Shown: positions 52,958 through 62,106, counted from the stretch's first letter. The stretch: DNA of 64,000 nt from Arthrobacter sp. StoSoilB22 (GCF_019977315.1 NZ_AP024652.1:2108001-2172000), one strand, 5' to 3'. Program-made: numbers and translations. Notes: generated from the letters alone by a model not told the origin.

Positions 52958-53965
52958 CTATCGCACGGCTACGGGGTTGACCGGGGAACCGACCGCTCCG
53001 GTGATGGGAAGCGGAGCGGCTGTCAGCATGAACTCATACCTGCCGTCCCGGGCGCATGCTTCCGCCAATTCATCCAGATCCCACATTTCGCCGAGGAACA
53101 GCCCCAGATTGGGAATGGCGATCTGGTGGAGTGGCTGGAAAGCACCTTCAAACTCGTTGGGCCGGACTTCGAATCCCCAGGTGTCTGTGGCGATTCCGGC
53201 GATCTCCGAGGCGTGCAGCCATGGTGCCGTGCTGAACGACAACCCGGGAGCGGACCCTCCGGCGTAATCACCCCAGCCTTCGCGGCGAACACGCGTGTAC
53301 TGCCCGGTGCGGAGCACCACGATGTCGCCGCGGCGAACTACCGAGCTTGGACCCTGGCGTTCAATGGTGCGCTCCAGGTGCTCCGGGGTGATGGCGAAGC
53401 CATCGGGCAATTCCCCGTCAGTACGTCCAAGCTCCGGCCCCATGGCGCGGCCAACATCCAACAAAACACCACGGGTGACGATTTTGGCGGCGGCGGTTTC
53501 TATCCCGGTGAAGAGGTCGCCCTCAGAGGTGACAACATCTCCCGCGGCCCGGCCGTTCCAGGCTTTGCCGCGATCGAAGATGTGCCCAAGCCCGTCCCAC
53601 TGAGTAGAGCACTGCAAGGGCATGGCGATCACGTCATCAGCCCCACCGAAGCCGTGCGGGAACCCCTGGTTGCCGCGCTCCGCGTCCACCCCGGTGTCGG
53701 TCATGGTGTGAACCGGGTTGGTGCGTCGACGCCACCCCTTCTGGGGGCCATTAGTGTCGAAGGGCTGGGACAAGGAGAACGCATCGCCAGACTTCACCAA
53801 CGATGCCGCCTCCACGCGCTTGCCGTTGTCTATGAAGTTGAGGGTACCGAGGACGTCGTCGTCGCCCCAGCGTCCCCAGTTGTTGTATAGCTGAGCCGCG
53901 GCGGCGATGCTGCCCATCGGGTCAGAGGGCCGGATCAGGTTCGTCTCAACGGCGTCGGCGGTCAC
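52958..53965 (-). CDS. cyclase-family (kynurenine formamidase-like) metal hydrolase
   Basis: A 335-residue cyclase-fold protein. The metal site is indicated by STQWDGLGHIFDRG (Asp and His; the family pattern is HxGTHxDxPxH-like, here relaxed) and GDIVVLRTGQY near residue 205. SPGLSFSTAPWLH and ATDTWGFE follow. The family hydrolyses amides or lactones such as N-formylkynurenine or isatin. The GTG start overlaps the stop of the FAH gene upstream (GTGA). A 106-base gap separates it from the monooxygenase gene. Confidence 0.83.
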   Translation of the reverse strand: MTADAVETNLIRPSDPMGSIAAAAQLYNNWGRWGDDDVLGTLNFIDNGKRVEAASLVKSGDAFSLSQPFDTNGPQKGWRRRTNPVHTMTDTGVDAERGNQGFPHGFGGADDVIAMPLQCSTQWDGLGHIFDRGKAWNGRAAGDVVTSEGDLFTGIETAAAKIVTRGVLLDVGRAMGPELGRTDGELPDGFAITPEHLERTIERQGPSSVVRRGDIVVLRTGQYTRVRREGWGDYAGGSAPGLSFSTAPWLHASEIAGIATDTWGFEVRPNEFEGAFQPLHQIAIPNLGLFLGEMWDLDELAEACARDGRYEFMLTAAPLPITGAVGSPVNPVAVR

Positions 53966-54903
53966 TGTTCGTCCTTGCAGTGAATGCGTTGGGTTCCCAG
54001 GCCGGTGATGGTGCCCTCCATGACGTCGCCGTCCTGCAGGAGCCGCCCCCAGTGCTGGCCGTTGCCCGCGGGGCTTCCGGTCAGAACCAGGTCGCCGGGC
54101 CGAAGAGGCATGATTTGGGATGCTTCGCTGACCAGTTTGGCGACACCGAAGATCATGTCCTGCGTTGACTCGTCCTGCATGGCCTTCCCGTTGAGCTCCA
54201 GTGTCACTTGGACATCCTGAGGGTCGCCGAAGAACTTGGCGGGCACCAGCAGGGGACCGGTGGGCAGGAAGCCCGGTGCGTTCTTGGCGCGGTACCAGTC
54301 CGAACCGATGGCGGGCATGTCCTTGCGGAACACATACTCGCGCGTGGTGATGTCGTTGACCATGGTGTACCCAAAGACATACTCGAGAGCTTCTTCCGGG
54401 GTTACCCGGAAAGCTTCCTTACCGATCACGGCTGCTAGCTCGAGTTCCCAATCGTGGGACTTGCTGTATGCCGGGAGGGTGAGATCGTCCGTGGCTGAAG
54501 CGATAGCCGTGGGGAGGCCGATGAAGAAATAGGGTGTTCCCTGGCCGGCGCGCTCATCCATCATGGCTGCTGTCTTGGCGCGCACCTCTTCGGCATCCTG
54601 GCCGGCTTCCCGGTGGGCCACGGCCAGATCGATCACGTGCTTGCGGTAGTTGGCGCCGGTCTGTAGGACCTGCGCCGGTTCCACTGGAGCAAGGACCTCG
54701 ACGGCGGACAAGGCAAGGCCCGCCTCTTCACCGGCCGAGGCTGCGAGCTTGTCAAGTTCGTTTTCGGTGGTCTCCCAGTGGTGGATCAGGCCATTGATGT
54801 CACTGTCCAGGGGGAGGACACGTTCGCCTACCAGCAATCCTGCCCTGGCCTTTGTGTCGCCGGGTTCCTGGAAGCGGATCAGCGAGTACGTTGCGTCAGC
54901 CAT
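53962..54903 (-). CDS. FAH-family hydrolase/hydratase, 2-hydroxyhepta-2,4-diene-1,7-dioate isomerase-like
   Basis: A 313-residue FAH-fold enzyme. Core segments are LQTGANYRKHVIDL, SHDWELELAAVIGKEA (metal acids), FGYTMVNDITTREYVFR and GPLLVPAKFFGD. The family performs hydrolysis, hydration or decarboxylation of ring-cleavage products. It lies 4 bases after the dioxygenase gene and is coupled to the cyclase gene. Its closest functional match would be the enzyme acting directly on the meta-cleavage product (inference). Confidence 0.84.
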   Translation of the reverse strand: MADATYSLIRFQEPGDTKARAGLLVGERVLPLDSDINGLIHHWETTENELDKLAASAGEEAGLALSAVEVLAPVEPAQVLQTGANYRKHVIDLAVAHREAGQDAEEVRAKTAAMMDERAGQGTPYFFIGLPTAIASATDDLTLPAYSKSHDWELELAAVIGKEAFRVTPEEALEYVFGYTMVNDITTREYVFRKDMPAIGSDWYRAKNAPGFLPTGPLLVPAKFFGDPQDVQVTLELNGKAMQDESTQDMIFGVAKLVSEASQIMPLRPGDLVLTGSPAGNGQHWGRLLQDGDVMEGTITGLGTQRIHCKDEQ

Positions 54904-54907
54904 GTTC

Positions 54908-55927
54908 CTAGCCCCGACCCTGCTTTGCGTAGGGGTTCAGGAGGGCTTCCTTCATTTCGGCGGATGCACCTTCTTCCGTGGCGGTGAAGCCTTCCGCCGG
55001 CGGGAAGGATTCTGTCATGGAGTGCGGCATGGCGCCGTTCTTGTAGAAGTTGTTGGAACCTTCCGAGGGCTTCCAGGTGTTGGCGTCCCAGTCCGGCACG
55101 TAGTTCCGGTAGCCGCCCGAGTTGAGCTCAACGCGCAGGCCTGAGGGGTCGCGGAAGTACAGGAAGTTCTGTTCGCCCACGCCGTGGATGGAGGGGCCGT
55201 ATTCCATGGGGGTGCCGTTTTCCATCATGACGTCAGCAGTGCGGAGAAGGTCCTCGGTGGCGTCCACCCAGAACGCGATGTGGTTGACGCGGCCGGCGCG
55301 CTGGGAAGTATCTTTGACGACGCCGAGGTCGTGGGACTTCTCGTTGGTGGTCAGTACTGAGAAGACGGTGATGGGTGCTTCGTCCAGGTCAACGAACGCC
55401 ATGACGCGGAAGCCCAGTGCCTCGTTGTACCACTTGGCGAATCCGCGGACATCGGAGGAAGCCACCGTGACGTGGTCCAGGAAACGGGGAGCGGCTGCGT
55501 GGCTGCTACGGCGTTCGGGACGGTCGGGGTACGTGGATTCGAAGCCGGGCTCGGCAACGAACTTCTCCACGTCATAGAACAAGCGCATGTGGTGGCCGTA
55601 GGGGCCGGTGAATTCGTAGGCCTTGCCGAAGCCGTGGCCACCGGCCGTCCAGGTGCCCTGCACACCTGTTGCTTCAACACGGGCTGCTGCGGCTTCCAGT
55701 GCTGCTTGGGAGTTGGTGCGCCACGCCATCCGGCCGAGCGATGCCTCGGGGCCTTCAGTGATGACCAGGCTGTAGCGGTAGTAGTCGCCCCAGCAGCGCA
55801 GGTACACATTGCCATCCACGCGATCAATGATGCGCATGCCGAATTTCTCCTCGTAGAACCGTGCCGAGGCTTCAACGTCCGGAGTGGTGATCTCGAGGTG
55901 GGCAAGATGGGAGAGGGGAGTTTCCAC
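54908..55927 (-). CDS. VOC-family extradiol dioxygenase (catechol 2,3-dioxygenase-like)
   Basis: A 339-residue type I extradiol dioxygenase with two VOC modules. The C-terminal module has the Fe(II) facial triad: His in RFLDHVTVASSD, His in GRVNHIAFWVD and Glu in GLRVELNSGGY. The N-terminal module begins LSHLAHLEITTPDVEASARFY. A 50-residue tail with Pro/Glu-rich sequence follows. The GTG start at 55927 has AAGGAA 6 bases upstream; an earlier codon at 56059 would lie in the regulator promoter. It is the first gene of the operon and divergent from LysR. It should cleave a catechol-type ring; the natural substrate is unknown. Confidence 0.87.
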   Translation of the reverse strand: METPLSHLAHLEITTPDVEASARFYEEKFGMRIIDRVDGNVYLRCWGDYYRYSLVITEGPEASLGRMAWRTNSQAALEAAAARVEATGVQGTWTAGGHGFGKAYEFTGPYGHHMRLFYDVEKFVAEPGFESTYPDRPERRSSHAAAPRFLDHVTVASSDVRGFAKWYNEALGFRVMAFVDLDEAPITVFSVLTTNEKSHDLGVVKDTSQRAGRVNHIAFWVDATEDLLRTADVMMENGTPMEYGPSIHGVGEQNFLYFRDPSGLRVELNSGGYRNYVPDWDANTWKPSEGSNNFYKNGAMPHSMTESFPPAEGFTATEEGASAEMKEALLNPYAKQGRG

Positions 55928-56026
55928 GATGAATTTCCTTCTGAGTGCTTGATTGCTGGGACAGTTATCTGCAGGTCCTGTAACAACCATGAGCCACATC
56001 ACGTATTCGGAGAAGAGCAAGTATCT

Positions 56027-56039
56027 GATAGCAACTATC
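56027..56039. promoter_or_regulatory. possible LysR binding site
   Basis: GATAG-CAA-CTATC is a perfect inverted repeat inside the 216-base divergent region, flanked by two ATCTG direct repeats (56024-56028 and 56037-56041). It lies about 100 bases from both starts, as expected for a LysR-type activation site. Confidence 0.45.
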
Positions 56040-56143
56040 TGTTCGGCAAATACTGGCATGGCTCGCCGTCATGGTCCTTGTCCGGGGACCGCGGCTCGTG
56101 GGCACGCAAGCTAATGTCCTTCTCCTGTGGATAACCTAGGGGC

Positions 56144-57100
56144 ATGAAGAACCTGGATCTGAACCTCTTGCCACAACTCCAGGTTCTGCTGGAGCTGCGG
56201 AACGTTTCCCGGGCTGCGGAACGGCTCCAGCTCAGCCAGCCGGCCACAAGTGCGGCGATGGCCAGGCTGCGGAGGCATTTCGACGACGAACTTTTGGTCC
56301 GTAACGGCCGCAGCTACGAGCTCACTCCCTTCGCGCAGTCTTTGGTCCCGCTGGTTGACGAAGCCATGCTTCACATTCAGCGGGCCACGCGCGTCAGGTC
56401 CGGATTCGATCCCACCACCAGTGAACGTGAGTTCGTGATTGCCGCATCCGATTATGCCGCGGCACTCATCGTGGGGCCCCTGAGGGGAATCCTGCGGCAG
56501 GAGGCTCCGCATGTGGTGGTGGACATCGTCCCCACGTCCGGGGTTCAGGGCGCCTTGGCTGACTATTCCAGAATGGACCTGCTGGTGGGGCCGATGGGCT
56601 ACAAGATGCAAGGAACCACGAAACAACTGTTCCGGGACAGTTTTGTGGCCGTGGCCGATGCAGGAAACCCTCTTCTGCAGTTGCCGCGGCTGACCTTGGA
56701 GGACATCGTGGGGGTGCCGCACGCCGTGGGGTATTTCGGCGAGGGCATCAGCACGCCGGCGGACAAACTCTTTGAAAAGCGCGGTGTTCGGCGACGCGTG
56801 GCCGCTGTGGTGGCCGGCTTCCTGTCCCTGCCTTTAATGGTGGAGGGGACGGACCTTGTTGCGCTGGTTCCGCGCATGCTGGCATCCAGGGCGCAGCGGG
56901 GGGCGAGCATCGAGGTCCTGGAGTTCGCAGGGGAGTTGGAAGCGGCCTTGGTGGAAGCCATGTATTGGCATCCATCCCTGACAGAGGATCCCGCAAATGC
57001 GTGGCTCCGTTCCGTGGTGCAGCGCGCCTGCTCACAGCTCCATGAGATCTTTCATGTGACGGCTCATCCGGTCACCATCACGGCGGATCAGGCCAGTTAG
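56144..57100 (+). CDS. LysR-family transcriptional regulator
   Basis: A 318-residue LysR regulator. The N-terminal winged helix (about 1-65) has LNLLPQLQVLLELRNVSRAAERLQLSQPATSAAMARLR, with the NodD/LinR-type start MKNLDLNLL. The effector domain follows (about 90-300). It is divergent from the dioxygenase-led operon and probably activates it in the presence of a pathway intermediate. It ends before a strong hairpin. Confidence 0.88.
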   Translation: MKNLDLNLLPQLQVLLELRNVSRAAERLQLSQPATSAAMARLRRHFDDELLVRNGRSYELTPFAQSLVPLVDEAMLHIQRATRVRSGFDPTTSEREFVIAASDYAAALIVGPLRGILRQEAPHVVVDIVPTSGVQGALADYSRMDLLVGPMGYKMQGTTKQLFRDSFVAVADAGNPLLQLPRLTLEDIVGVPHAVGYFGEGISTPADKLFEKRGVRRRVAAVVAGFLSLPLMVEGTDLVALVPRMLASRAQRGASIEVLEFAGELEAALVEAMYWHPSLTEDPANAWLRSVVQRACSQLHEIFHVTAHPVTITADQAS

Positions 57101-57112
57101 CCCGGGAACGGT

Positions 57113-57140
57113 CGGGCGCCCCCATGGATGGGGGCGCCCG
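57113..57140. terminator. GC-rich hairpin between convergent genes
   Basis: CGGGCGCCCCCAT (57113-57125) and ATGGGGGCGCCCG (57128-57140) form a near-perfect stem with a minimal loop, 12 bases after the LysR stop and 44 bases from the DJ-1-family stop. Confidence 0.75.
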
Positions 57141-57184
57141 GATCAGAGTTGGCGTCCTAGCGCAGGGTACGTAACCCCATGGGA

Positions 57185-57961
57185 CTAGTGATCGGCGTCC
57201 GCCGCATCTTTATTGGCGGACTTTTCCGCGTCCTTCTCTGCGCGCAATGCCTCGGACTCGTGTTGCTCGTCGGCCTTTTCCTGATGGATGACCTGGGCGA
57301 AGAGCTTCTCCATCTCCTTGGCGACACCTGCCGCTGAGGCTGGATTCTGGCCTGTTACCAGGCGCTCGTCCACCGCAACTTTCTCTTCAAAGACACCTGC
57401 GGAAACATGGCGGGCACCCTGCTCCTCCAAGCGGTCGGCCAGGAAGAACGGAATAACCTTGTCCTTGCCGGCAGCTACTTCCTCGTCATTGGTAAACGCG
57501 GCTACGTCGCGTCCTTGGACGAGTCGGAACCCGTTTTTTAGTTCCACATTCAGCAGACCGGCAGGACCGTGGCACACAGCTCCTACCAGACCTCCGGCGT
57601 CGTAGACGCTGGCTACCAGCCGCTGCAGTCCTTCGCTGTCCGGGAAGTCCCACATAGTGCCGTGCCCGCCTACGAGGTAGACGGCATCGTATTGGCCGGG
57701 ATCCACGACGTCCACGCGGGCGGTGTTGTACAGCCCGGCGCGCGTGGTCTCATCCTGGGTAAAGGCAACCTGGATGGGGTCATCTGTATCTACCTCGTCG
57801 CTGGGAGGCTGGCCGCCCTTGATGGAGGCGAAGTCGACGAAGTGGCCTGAATCTTTGAAGACTTTCCAAGGATGTGCGGCCTCGGCGACGTTGTAACCGG
57901 TCTTCTCTCCCGTATCGCCGAGCTCGGAAACGCTGGTCAGTACCATGAGGATTTTCTTCAT
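57185..57961 (-). CDS. DJ-1/PfpI-family protein (Hsp31-like glutamine amidotransferase fold)
   Basis: A 258-residue class I glutamine-amidotransferase-like protein. The nucleophile elbow is GAVCHGPAGLL (Cys near residue 131), and GGHGTMWDFP near 95 supplies the acidic/histidine environment. The pattern matches the Hsp31/glyoxalase III-type group that detoxifies methylglyoxal or acts as a chaperone. ATG 57961 has AAAGGAG 8 bases upstream. The last 35 residues are a charged Lys/Glu/Ala/Asp-rich tail absent from most relatives, probably disordered. Confidence 0.87.
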   Translation of the reverse strand: MKKILMVLTSVSELGDTGEKTGYNVAEAAHPWKVFKDSGHFVDFASIKGGQPPSDEVDTDDPIQVAFTQDETTRAGLYNTARVDVVDPGQYDAVYLVGGHGTMWDFPDSEGLQRLVASVYDAGGLVGAVCHGPAGLLNVELKNGFRLVQGRDVAAFTNDEEVAAGKDKVIPFFLADRLEEQGARHVSAGVFEEKVAVDERLVTGQNPASAAGVAKEMEKLFAQVIHQEKADEQHESEALRAEKDAEKSANKDAADADH

Positions 57962-58073
57962 GAAGTGCTCCTTTCGTCCAACGTCCACCCTACGCCCCTT
58001 CCGTTTTTAGCCCTCCGGGCAGCCTGTTGACAGACGGGAAGTAACGCGGGTAACCTAAGTCACATGTTCACCG

Positions 58074-58089
58074 GGTAACGCGCGTTACC
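58074..58089. promoter_or_regulatory. LacI-type operator upstream of the LacI gene
   Basis: GGTAACGCGCGTTACC is a perfect 16-bp palindrome with the central CG typical of LacI operators. Further GTAAC/GTTAC half-sites lie at 58041, 58050 and about 58095. It sits 79 bases before the regulator start, consistent with autoregulation. Confidence 0.75.
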
Positions 58090-58167
58090 AACAGGGTTAC
58101 CGGTGAGCAGCCAGATCATGAAGCTCTGGCACACCCTCGGATCGAACAAGAGCACCCGGAGCATTCA

Positions 58168-59235
58168 ATGGCGAAAACCACCCCTGACGAGGCCGTGCCC
58201 GTGCGGCAGCGGGGAGTCACCATGAAGGACGTTGCCAACCACGCCGGCGTCTCCCGGACTGCAGTCTCGTTTGTGCTGAGCAACCGCGAAAACGCAAGCA
58301 TTTCCGAGGAAACCCGCACCCGGATCAACCAGGCCGTGCAGGAGCTGGGTTACCGGCCCAACGCCGGTGCACGTGCTTTGGCATCCCGGCGCAGTGACTG
58401 GTACGGCATCGTGACAGAGATCGTCACGGCACCGTTCGCTGTCGACATCATTAAGGGAGCCCAAGACCAAGCCTGGCTTGACCGCCGGTTCCTACTCATC
58501 GCGCCCTCCGACCAGGCCGATGCCGTAGGACCCAACCAGGGCTTGGAAGATGCTGCAACTGAACAGCTGTTGGAACAACGAGTGGAAGGACTCCTGTACG
58601 CAGCCACGTTTCACCGGGGCGTCCATGTTCCGGCGAGCGCCAATGAAGTACCCACCGTGTTGATCAATTGCTTCGATGCGGATGGAAAGCTGCCCTCGAT
58701 CGTCCCTGACGAGCGTGGGGGCGGCCGGGTGGCCGTCGAACGGTTGCTCCAAGCCGGCCATGCGCGGATTGGAGTCATCAATCTTGACCCGGTTATTCCT
58801 GCTTCAGTGGGGCGTTTGGAGGGTGCACGCGAAGCACTCGCCGCAGCCGGACTGGAGCTTGACCCGGAATTGGTGGTGTCCGGATATGCAACGGCTGACG
58901 GCGGCTACGAAGCTGCCTGCCACATCCTGGATCGCTACCCGGAAAGCGGCAGGCCAACGGCCCTGTTCTGCCTCAATGACCGGATGGCGATGGGCGCCTA
59001 TGACGCCATCAAGGAACGGGGCCTGACCATCCCCGGGGACATCGCCGTGATCGGCTTCGACAACCAGGAACTTATTGCGGCCTACCTGCGGCCAAAATTG
59101 ACCACGGTTGCGTTGCCATTCGAGAAAATGGGCGCCTTGGGCGTCCAAACGCTCGCCGCTCTCACAGCAGGACAGCCGATCCTTGCCGACCAGCAATTGG
59201 TCGACTGTCCGCTGCTAGAACGCTCTTCGGTCTGA
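58168..59235 (+). CDS. LacI-family transcriptional regulator
   Basis: A 355-residue LacI regulator. The helix-turn-helix lies at about 17-40 (TMKDVANHAGVSRTAVSFVLS), the hinge helix in GYRPNAGARALASRR, and the periplasmic-binding-type sensor domain follows with GIVTEIVTAPFAVDIIKGAQ and IAVIGFDNQELIAAYLRPKLTTV. It probably represses itself through the palindrome at 58074-58089 and controls the ABC importer starting 78 bases downstream. The inducer is presumably the imported oligosaccharide or peptide. Confidence 0.9.
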   Translation: MAKTTPDEAVPVRQRGVTMKDVANHAGVSRTAVSFVLSNRENASISEETRTRINQAVQELGYRPNAGARALASRRSDWYGIVTEIVTAPFAVDIIKGAQDQAWLDRRFLLIAPSDQADAVGPNQGLEDAATEQLLEQRVEGLLYAATFHRGVHVPASANEVPTVLINCFDADGKLPSIVPDERGGGRVAVERLLQAGHARIGVINLDPVIPASVGRLEGAREALAAAGLELDPELVVSGYATADGGYEAACHILDRYPESGRPTALFCLNDRMAMGAYDAIKERGLTIPGDIAVIGFDNQELIAAYLRPKLTTVALPFEKMGALGVQTLAALTAGQPILADQQLVDCPLLERSSV

Positions 59236-59313
59236 CCGCGAAATCAACGTCGAAGAGCAACCCTTACCCACCCCTTCACCTTGCACGATGAAGATAGGAA
59301 AGAGACAACCATC

Positions 59314-60987
59314 ATGACACAACCCCGATACTTCCGGGCTGCCCGGATGACGGCGGCAAGCCTTGCAGTGGGCGCGATGCTGCTCACCGGCTGCACGGCA
59401 AATGTCACCAAGACAAGCACTTCCGACGCCGGAGCGAACGCCAGCGCGTTTCTCACCATTCCGCGTGAGGACATGGGAACGTTCGTGCAGAACTTCAACC
59501 CGTTCGCCCCCACGGTGAACCCGATGGTTCAGCAGTCCATCTACGAATCCCTCCTGATCTTCAACCCGGCAAAGGGAGATACGGTGCCGTGGCTGGCCAC
59601 TGAGTGGAAGTCGGCGGAGGACGGCAAATCGGTCACCTTCACCCTTCGTGACGGTGTGAAGTGGTCTGACGGGCAGCCGTTCGTGGCTGACGATGTTGCT
59701 TTCACGTTCGAACTTCAGAAGAAGATCAAGGGCGGTTTTGAATACCTGGACACCGTCACGGCCGAGGGCAATAAGGTCACGTTCAACTTCAACAAGCCGT
59801 GGTCTCCGGCCCTCTATGATGTGGGTCAGCTGATCATCCTGCCCAAGCACGTATGGTCCGCATTGCCGGACCCGGAGAAGGATGCAAACGCCAAGCCCGT
59901 GGGCACTGGACCATACACCGAGGTTGATACTTTCCAGGCGCAGTCCTTCGTGCTCAAGAAGAACCCCAATTACTGGCAGCCGGAAAAGCAGAAGATCGCC
60001 GGCATCAAGATGCTCGCTTTTGCAGGAAACGACGGCGCCAACCTCGCCGCCGCAAACGGGGACGTGGACTGGGCTCCGCAGTACATTCCCAACATTGAAA
60101 AGACGTTTGTCTCCAAGGACAAGGAACACCGCCAGTACTGGTTCCCGGCCACCGGTGCCATGATCAACTGGCAGCTGAACACCACCAAAGCGCCGTTCAA
60201 CGATGTTGATGTCCGCAAGGCGCTGAGCATGGCCGTGGACCGCGATCAGGTCACCAAGATCGGTATGAGCGGCTATGCCAAGCCGGCGGACTGCACTGGA
60301 CTCTCCGGTAACTATGAGACGTGGAAGAACGCCGCGGTCAAGGACAACTGCACGTGGACCAACCACGATGTGCAAAAAGCCAACGAGCTACTGGATAAGG
60401 CGGGCTACCCCAAGGGAGCTGACGGGAAGCGCACGCTCAAGGACGGGAAGCCCTTCGAGTTCAAGATCTCCGTGGGTGCGACGTCCTCTGATTGGCTGTC
60501 CGTGGCCAACGTGATCGCGCAGAACCTGGCCGAGGTGGGCGTTACTGCCAAGGTGGAGTCCCCTGACTGGGCGGCAGTGGTTGCCGGTTACGAGACAGGC
60601 GACTTCGATTCCGGGATCGTCTGGAGCGCCAACGACCCCAGCCCGTACAAGTACTTCAACACCTCCATGGGCACCGCCACGGTGAAGCCGGTAGGCACCA
60701 AGACCTTTGATAACTACCACCGCTTCGGCGACACAAAGGCCGATGCCCTCCTGGCCGACTTCGCTGCGGAAGCTGACGAGTCCAAGCAAAAGGACATCGC
60801 CAACAAGCTGCAGGAAGAATACAACGACGTCGCACCGTTGGTGCCGCTGTTCTCCGGCCCTGAATGGGGTGCCTTCAATGACACCCGATTCACCGGATGG
60901 CCAACGGAGGACAACCCGTACGCCACCCTCTCCGTCCGTTCACCCACAACGGTGCTCGTCCTGACCACGCTGGAACCGCGCAAGTAA
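59314..60987 (+). CDS. Dpp/Opp-type ABC transporter substrate-binding lipoprotein
   Basis: A 557-residue SBP_bac_5 protein. The signal peptide ends in the lipobox LLTGC (Cys at about residue 27). The fold includes LLIFNPAKGDTVPWLATEW, FTLRDGVKWSDGQPFVADDVAFTFEL, GTGPYTEVDTFQ and VRKALSMAVDRDQ. Despite the peptide-transporter fold, LacI control suggests an oligosaccharide such as a beta-glucoside (inference). The start follows AGGAAAGAG. A 131-base gap separates it from the permeases. Confidence 0.9.
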   Translation: MTQPRYFRAARMTAASLAVGAMLLTGCTANVTKTSTSDAGANASAFLTIPREDMGTFVQNFNPFAPTVNPMVQQSIYESLLIFNPAKGDTVPWLATEWKSAEDGKSVTFTLRDGVKWSDGQPFVADDVAFTFELQKKIKGGFEYLDTVTAEGNKVTFNFNKPWSPALYDVGQLIILPKHVWSALPDPEKDANAKPVGTGPYTEVDTFQAQSFVLKKNPNYWQPEKQKIAGIKMLAFAGNDGANLAAANGDVDWAPQYIPNIEKTFVSKDKEHRQYWFPATGAMINWQLNTTKAPFNDVDVRKALSMAVDRDQVTKIGMSGYAKPADCTGLSGNYETWKNAAVKDNCTWTNHDVQKANELLDKAGYPKGADGKRTLKDGKPFEFKISVGATSSDWLSVANVIAQNLAEVGVTAKVESPDWAAVVAGYETGDFDSGIVWSANDPSPYKYFNTSMGTATVKPVGTKTFDNYHRFGDTKADALLADFAAEADESKQKDIANKLQEEYNDVAPLVPLFSGPEWGAFNDTRFTGWPTEDNPYATLSVRSPTTVLVLTTLEPRK

Positions 60988-61118
60988 TTCCTGGCAGGCC
61001 TCACGCCGCCGCATCAGCGCTGGCACGCCCGGCGGCACCTTGCCGCTGACCCGGCCTCCCCGCCGGGCGTGCCGCTTCACTTTCCGCAATCCCCGCAATT
61101 CCCGAATGGAGGGAAACC

Positions 61119-62096
61119 GTGCGCTTCATCCTGCGCCGCCTGGGTTTCTACCTGATCGCCTTCTGGGCATCCATCACCCTAAATTTCCTGCTCCCGCGAT
61201 TCATGCCCGGCGACCCCGTGTCCCGTATGTTCGCCCGCTCCCAGGACCGAATGCAGCCCGAACAGATCGAGGCCCTGCGCAAGCTGCTGGGTGTTGATGA
61301 CCGGCCCATTTGGGAGCAGTACATCGACTACATTCACAACATTTTCACTGGGCAGATGGGTGTCTCCATCTCGCGTTTCCCCACCCCGGTCACCGAGGTC
61401 ATCTCGTCCCAAATCGGCTGGACACTCCTGCTGGGCGGAACCGCACTGGTGATCGCCGCCGTCGTTGGTAACCTGCTGGGAATCCTGGCGGCTTGGCGCC
61501 GTGGCGGCGCGATCGACTCCGCGCTCCCGCCCGTGCTGGTTTTCATCGGCTCGTTCCCCTACTTCTGGCTGGCCATGGGTGCGCTGTACCTCTTCGGCGT
61601 GGTGCTGGGATGGTTCCCCATCAGGCACGCTTTCACGGACGGATTGGAACCGGCATTTACGTCGGAGTTCATCGGCGACGTCGGCGCCCACCTTGTGTTG
61701 CCCGCGCTGACGATCGTGCTGGTTTCGATCGGCGGCTGGATGCTCGGCATGCGGAACACCATGATTGCCACCAATTCCGAGGACTACATCACCATGGCCG
61801 AAGCCAAGGGACTGCGCCCTGGCCGCATCATGCTCCGCTACGCAGCCCGCAACGCCATGCTCCCGTCGGTGACCAGTTTTGGCATGGGACTGGGATTCGT
61901 GGTGGGTGGTGCGCTGCTCACAGAGGTGGTGTTCGCCTACCCCGGCGTTGGCTACCAGCTCCTCAACGCTGTCCAAGGCCTCGACTATCCGCTTATGCAG
62001 GGCCTGTTCCTGACCATCACCGCCGCTGTGCTGCTGGCCAACTTCCTGGTGGACATCCTCTACGTCCGCCTCGACCCGCGCGTGCGCAGCAACTAG
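61119..62096 (+). CDS. ABC transporter permease (DppB type)
   Basis: A 325-residue permease with six membrane helices, starting with the family N terminus RFILRRLGFYLIAFWASITLNFLLPRFMPGDP. The EAA loop is in ITMAEAKGLRPGRIMLRYAARNAMLP. The GTG start at 61119 has GGAGGG 5 bases upstream. It lies 10 bases before the DppC-type gene. Confidence 0.92.
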   Translation: MRFILRRLGFYLIAFWASITLNFLLPRFMPGDPVSRMFARSQDRMQPEQIEALRKLLGVDDRPIWEQYIDYIHNIFTGQMGVSISRFPTPVTEVISSQIGWTLLLGGTALVIAAVVGNLLGILAAWRRGGAIDSALPPVLVFIGSFPYFWLAMGALYLFGVVLGWFPIRHAFTDGLEPAFTSEFIGDVGAHLVLPALTIVLVSIGGWMLGMRNTMIATNSEDYITMAEAKGLRPGRIMLRYAARNAMLPSVTSFGMGLGFVVGGALLTEVVFAYPGVGYQLLNAVQGLDYPLMQGLFLTITAAVLLANFLVDILYVRLDPRVRSN

Positions 62097-62106
62097 AGGA
62101 CCGATC

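Noticed and set aside
49650..56059. Idea that the second aromatic operon is the kynurenine pathway
   Set aside because: There is no cupin-type 3-hydroxyanthranilate dioxygenase or kynureninase, and the flavin enzyme is salicylate-hydroxylase-like; the formamidase-like and ACMSD-like members alone do not suffice.
59215..60375. Open frame of 386 codons on the minus strand
   Set aside because: It is antisense to the binding-protein gene, with no ribosome binding site and no family features.
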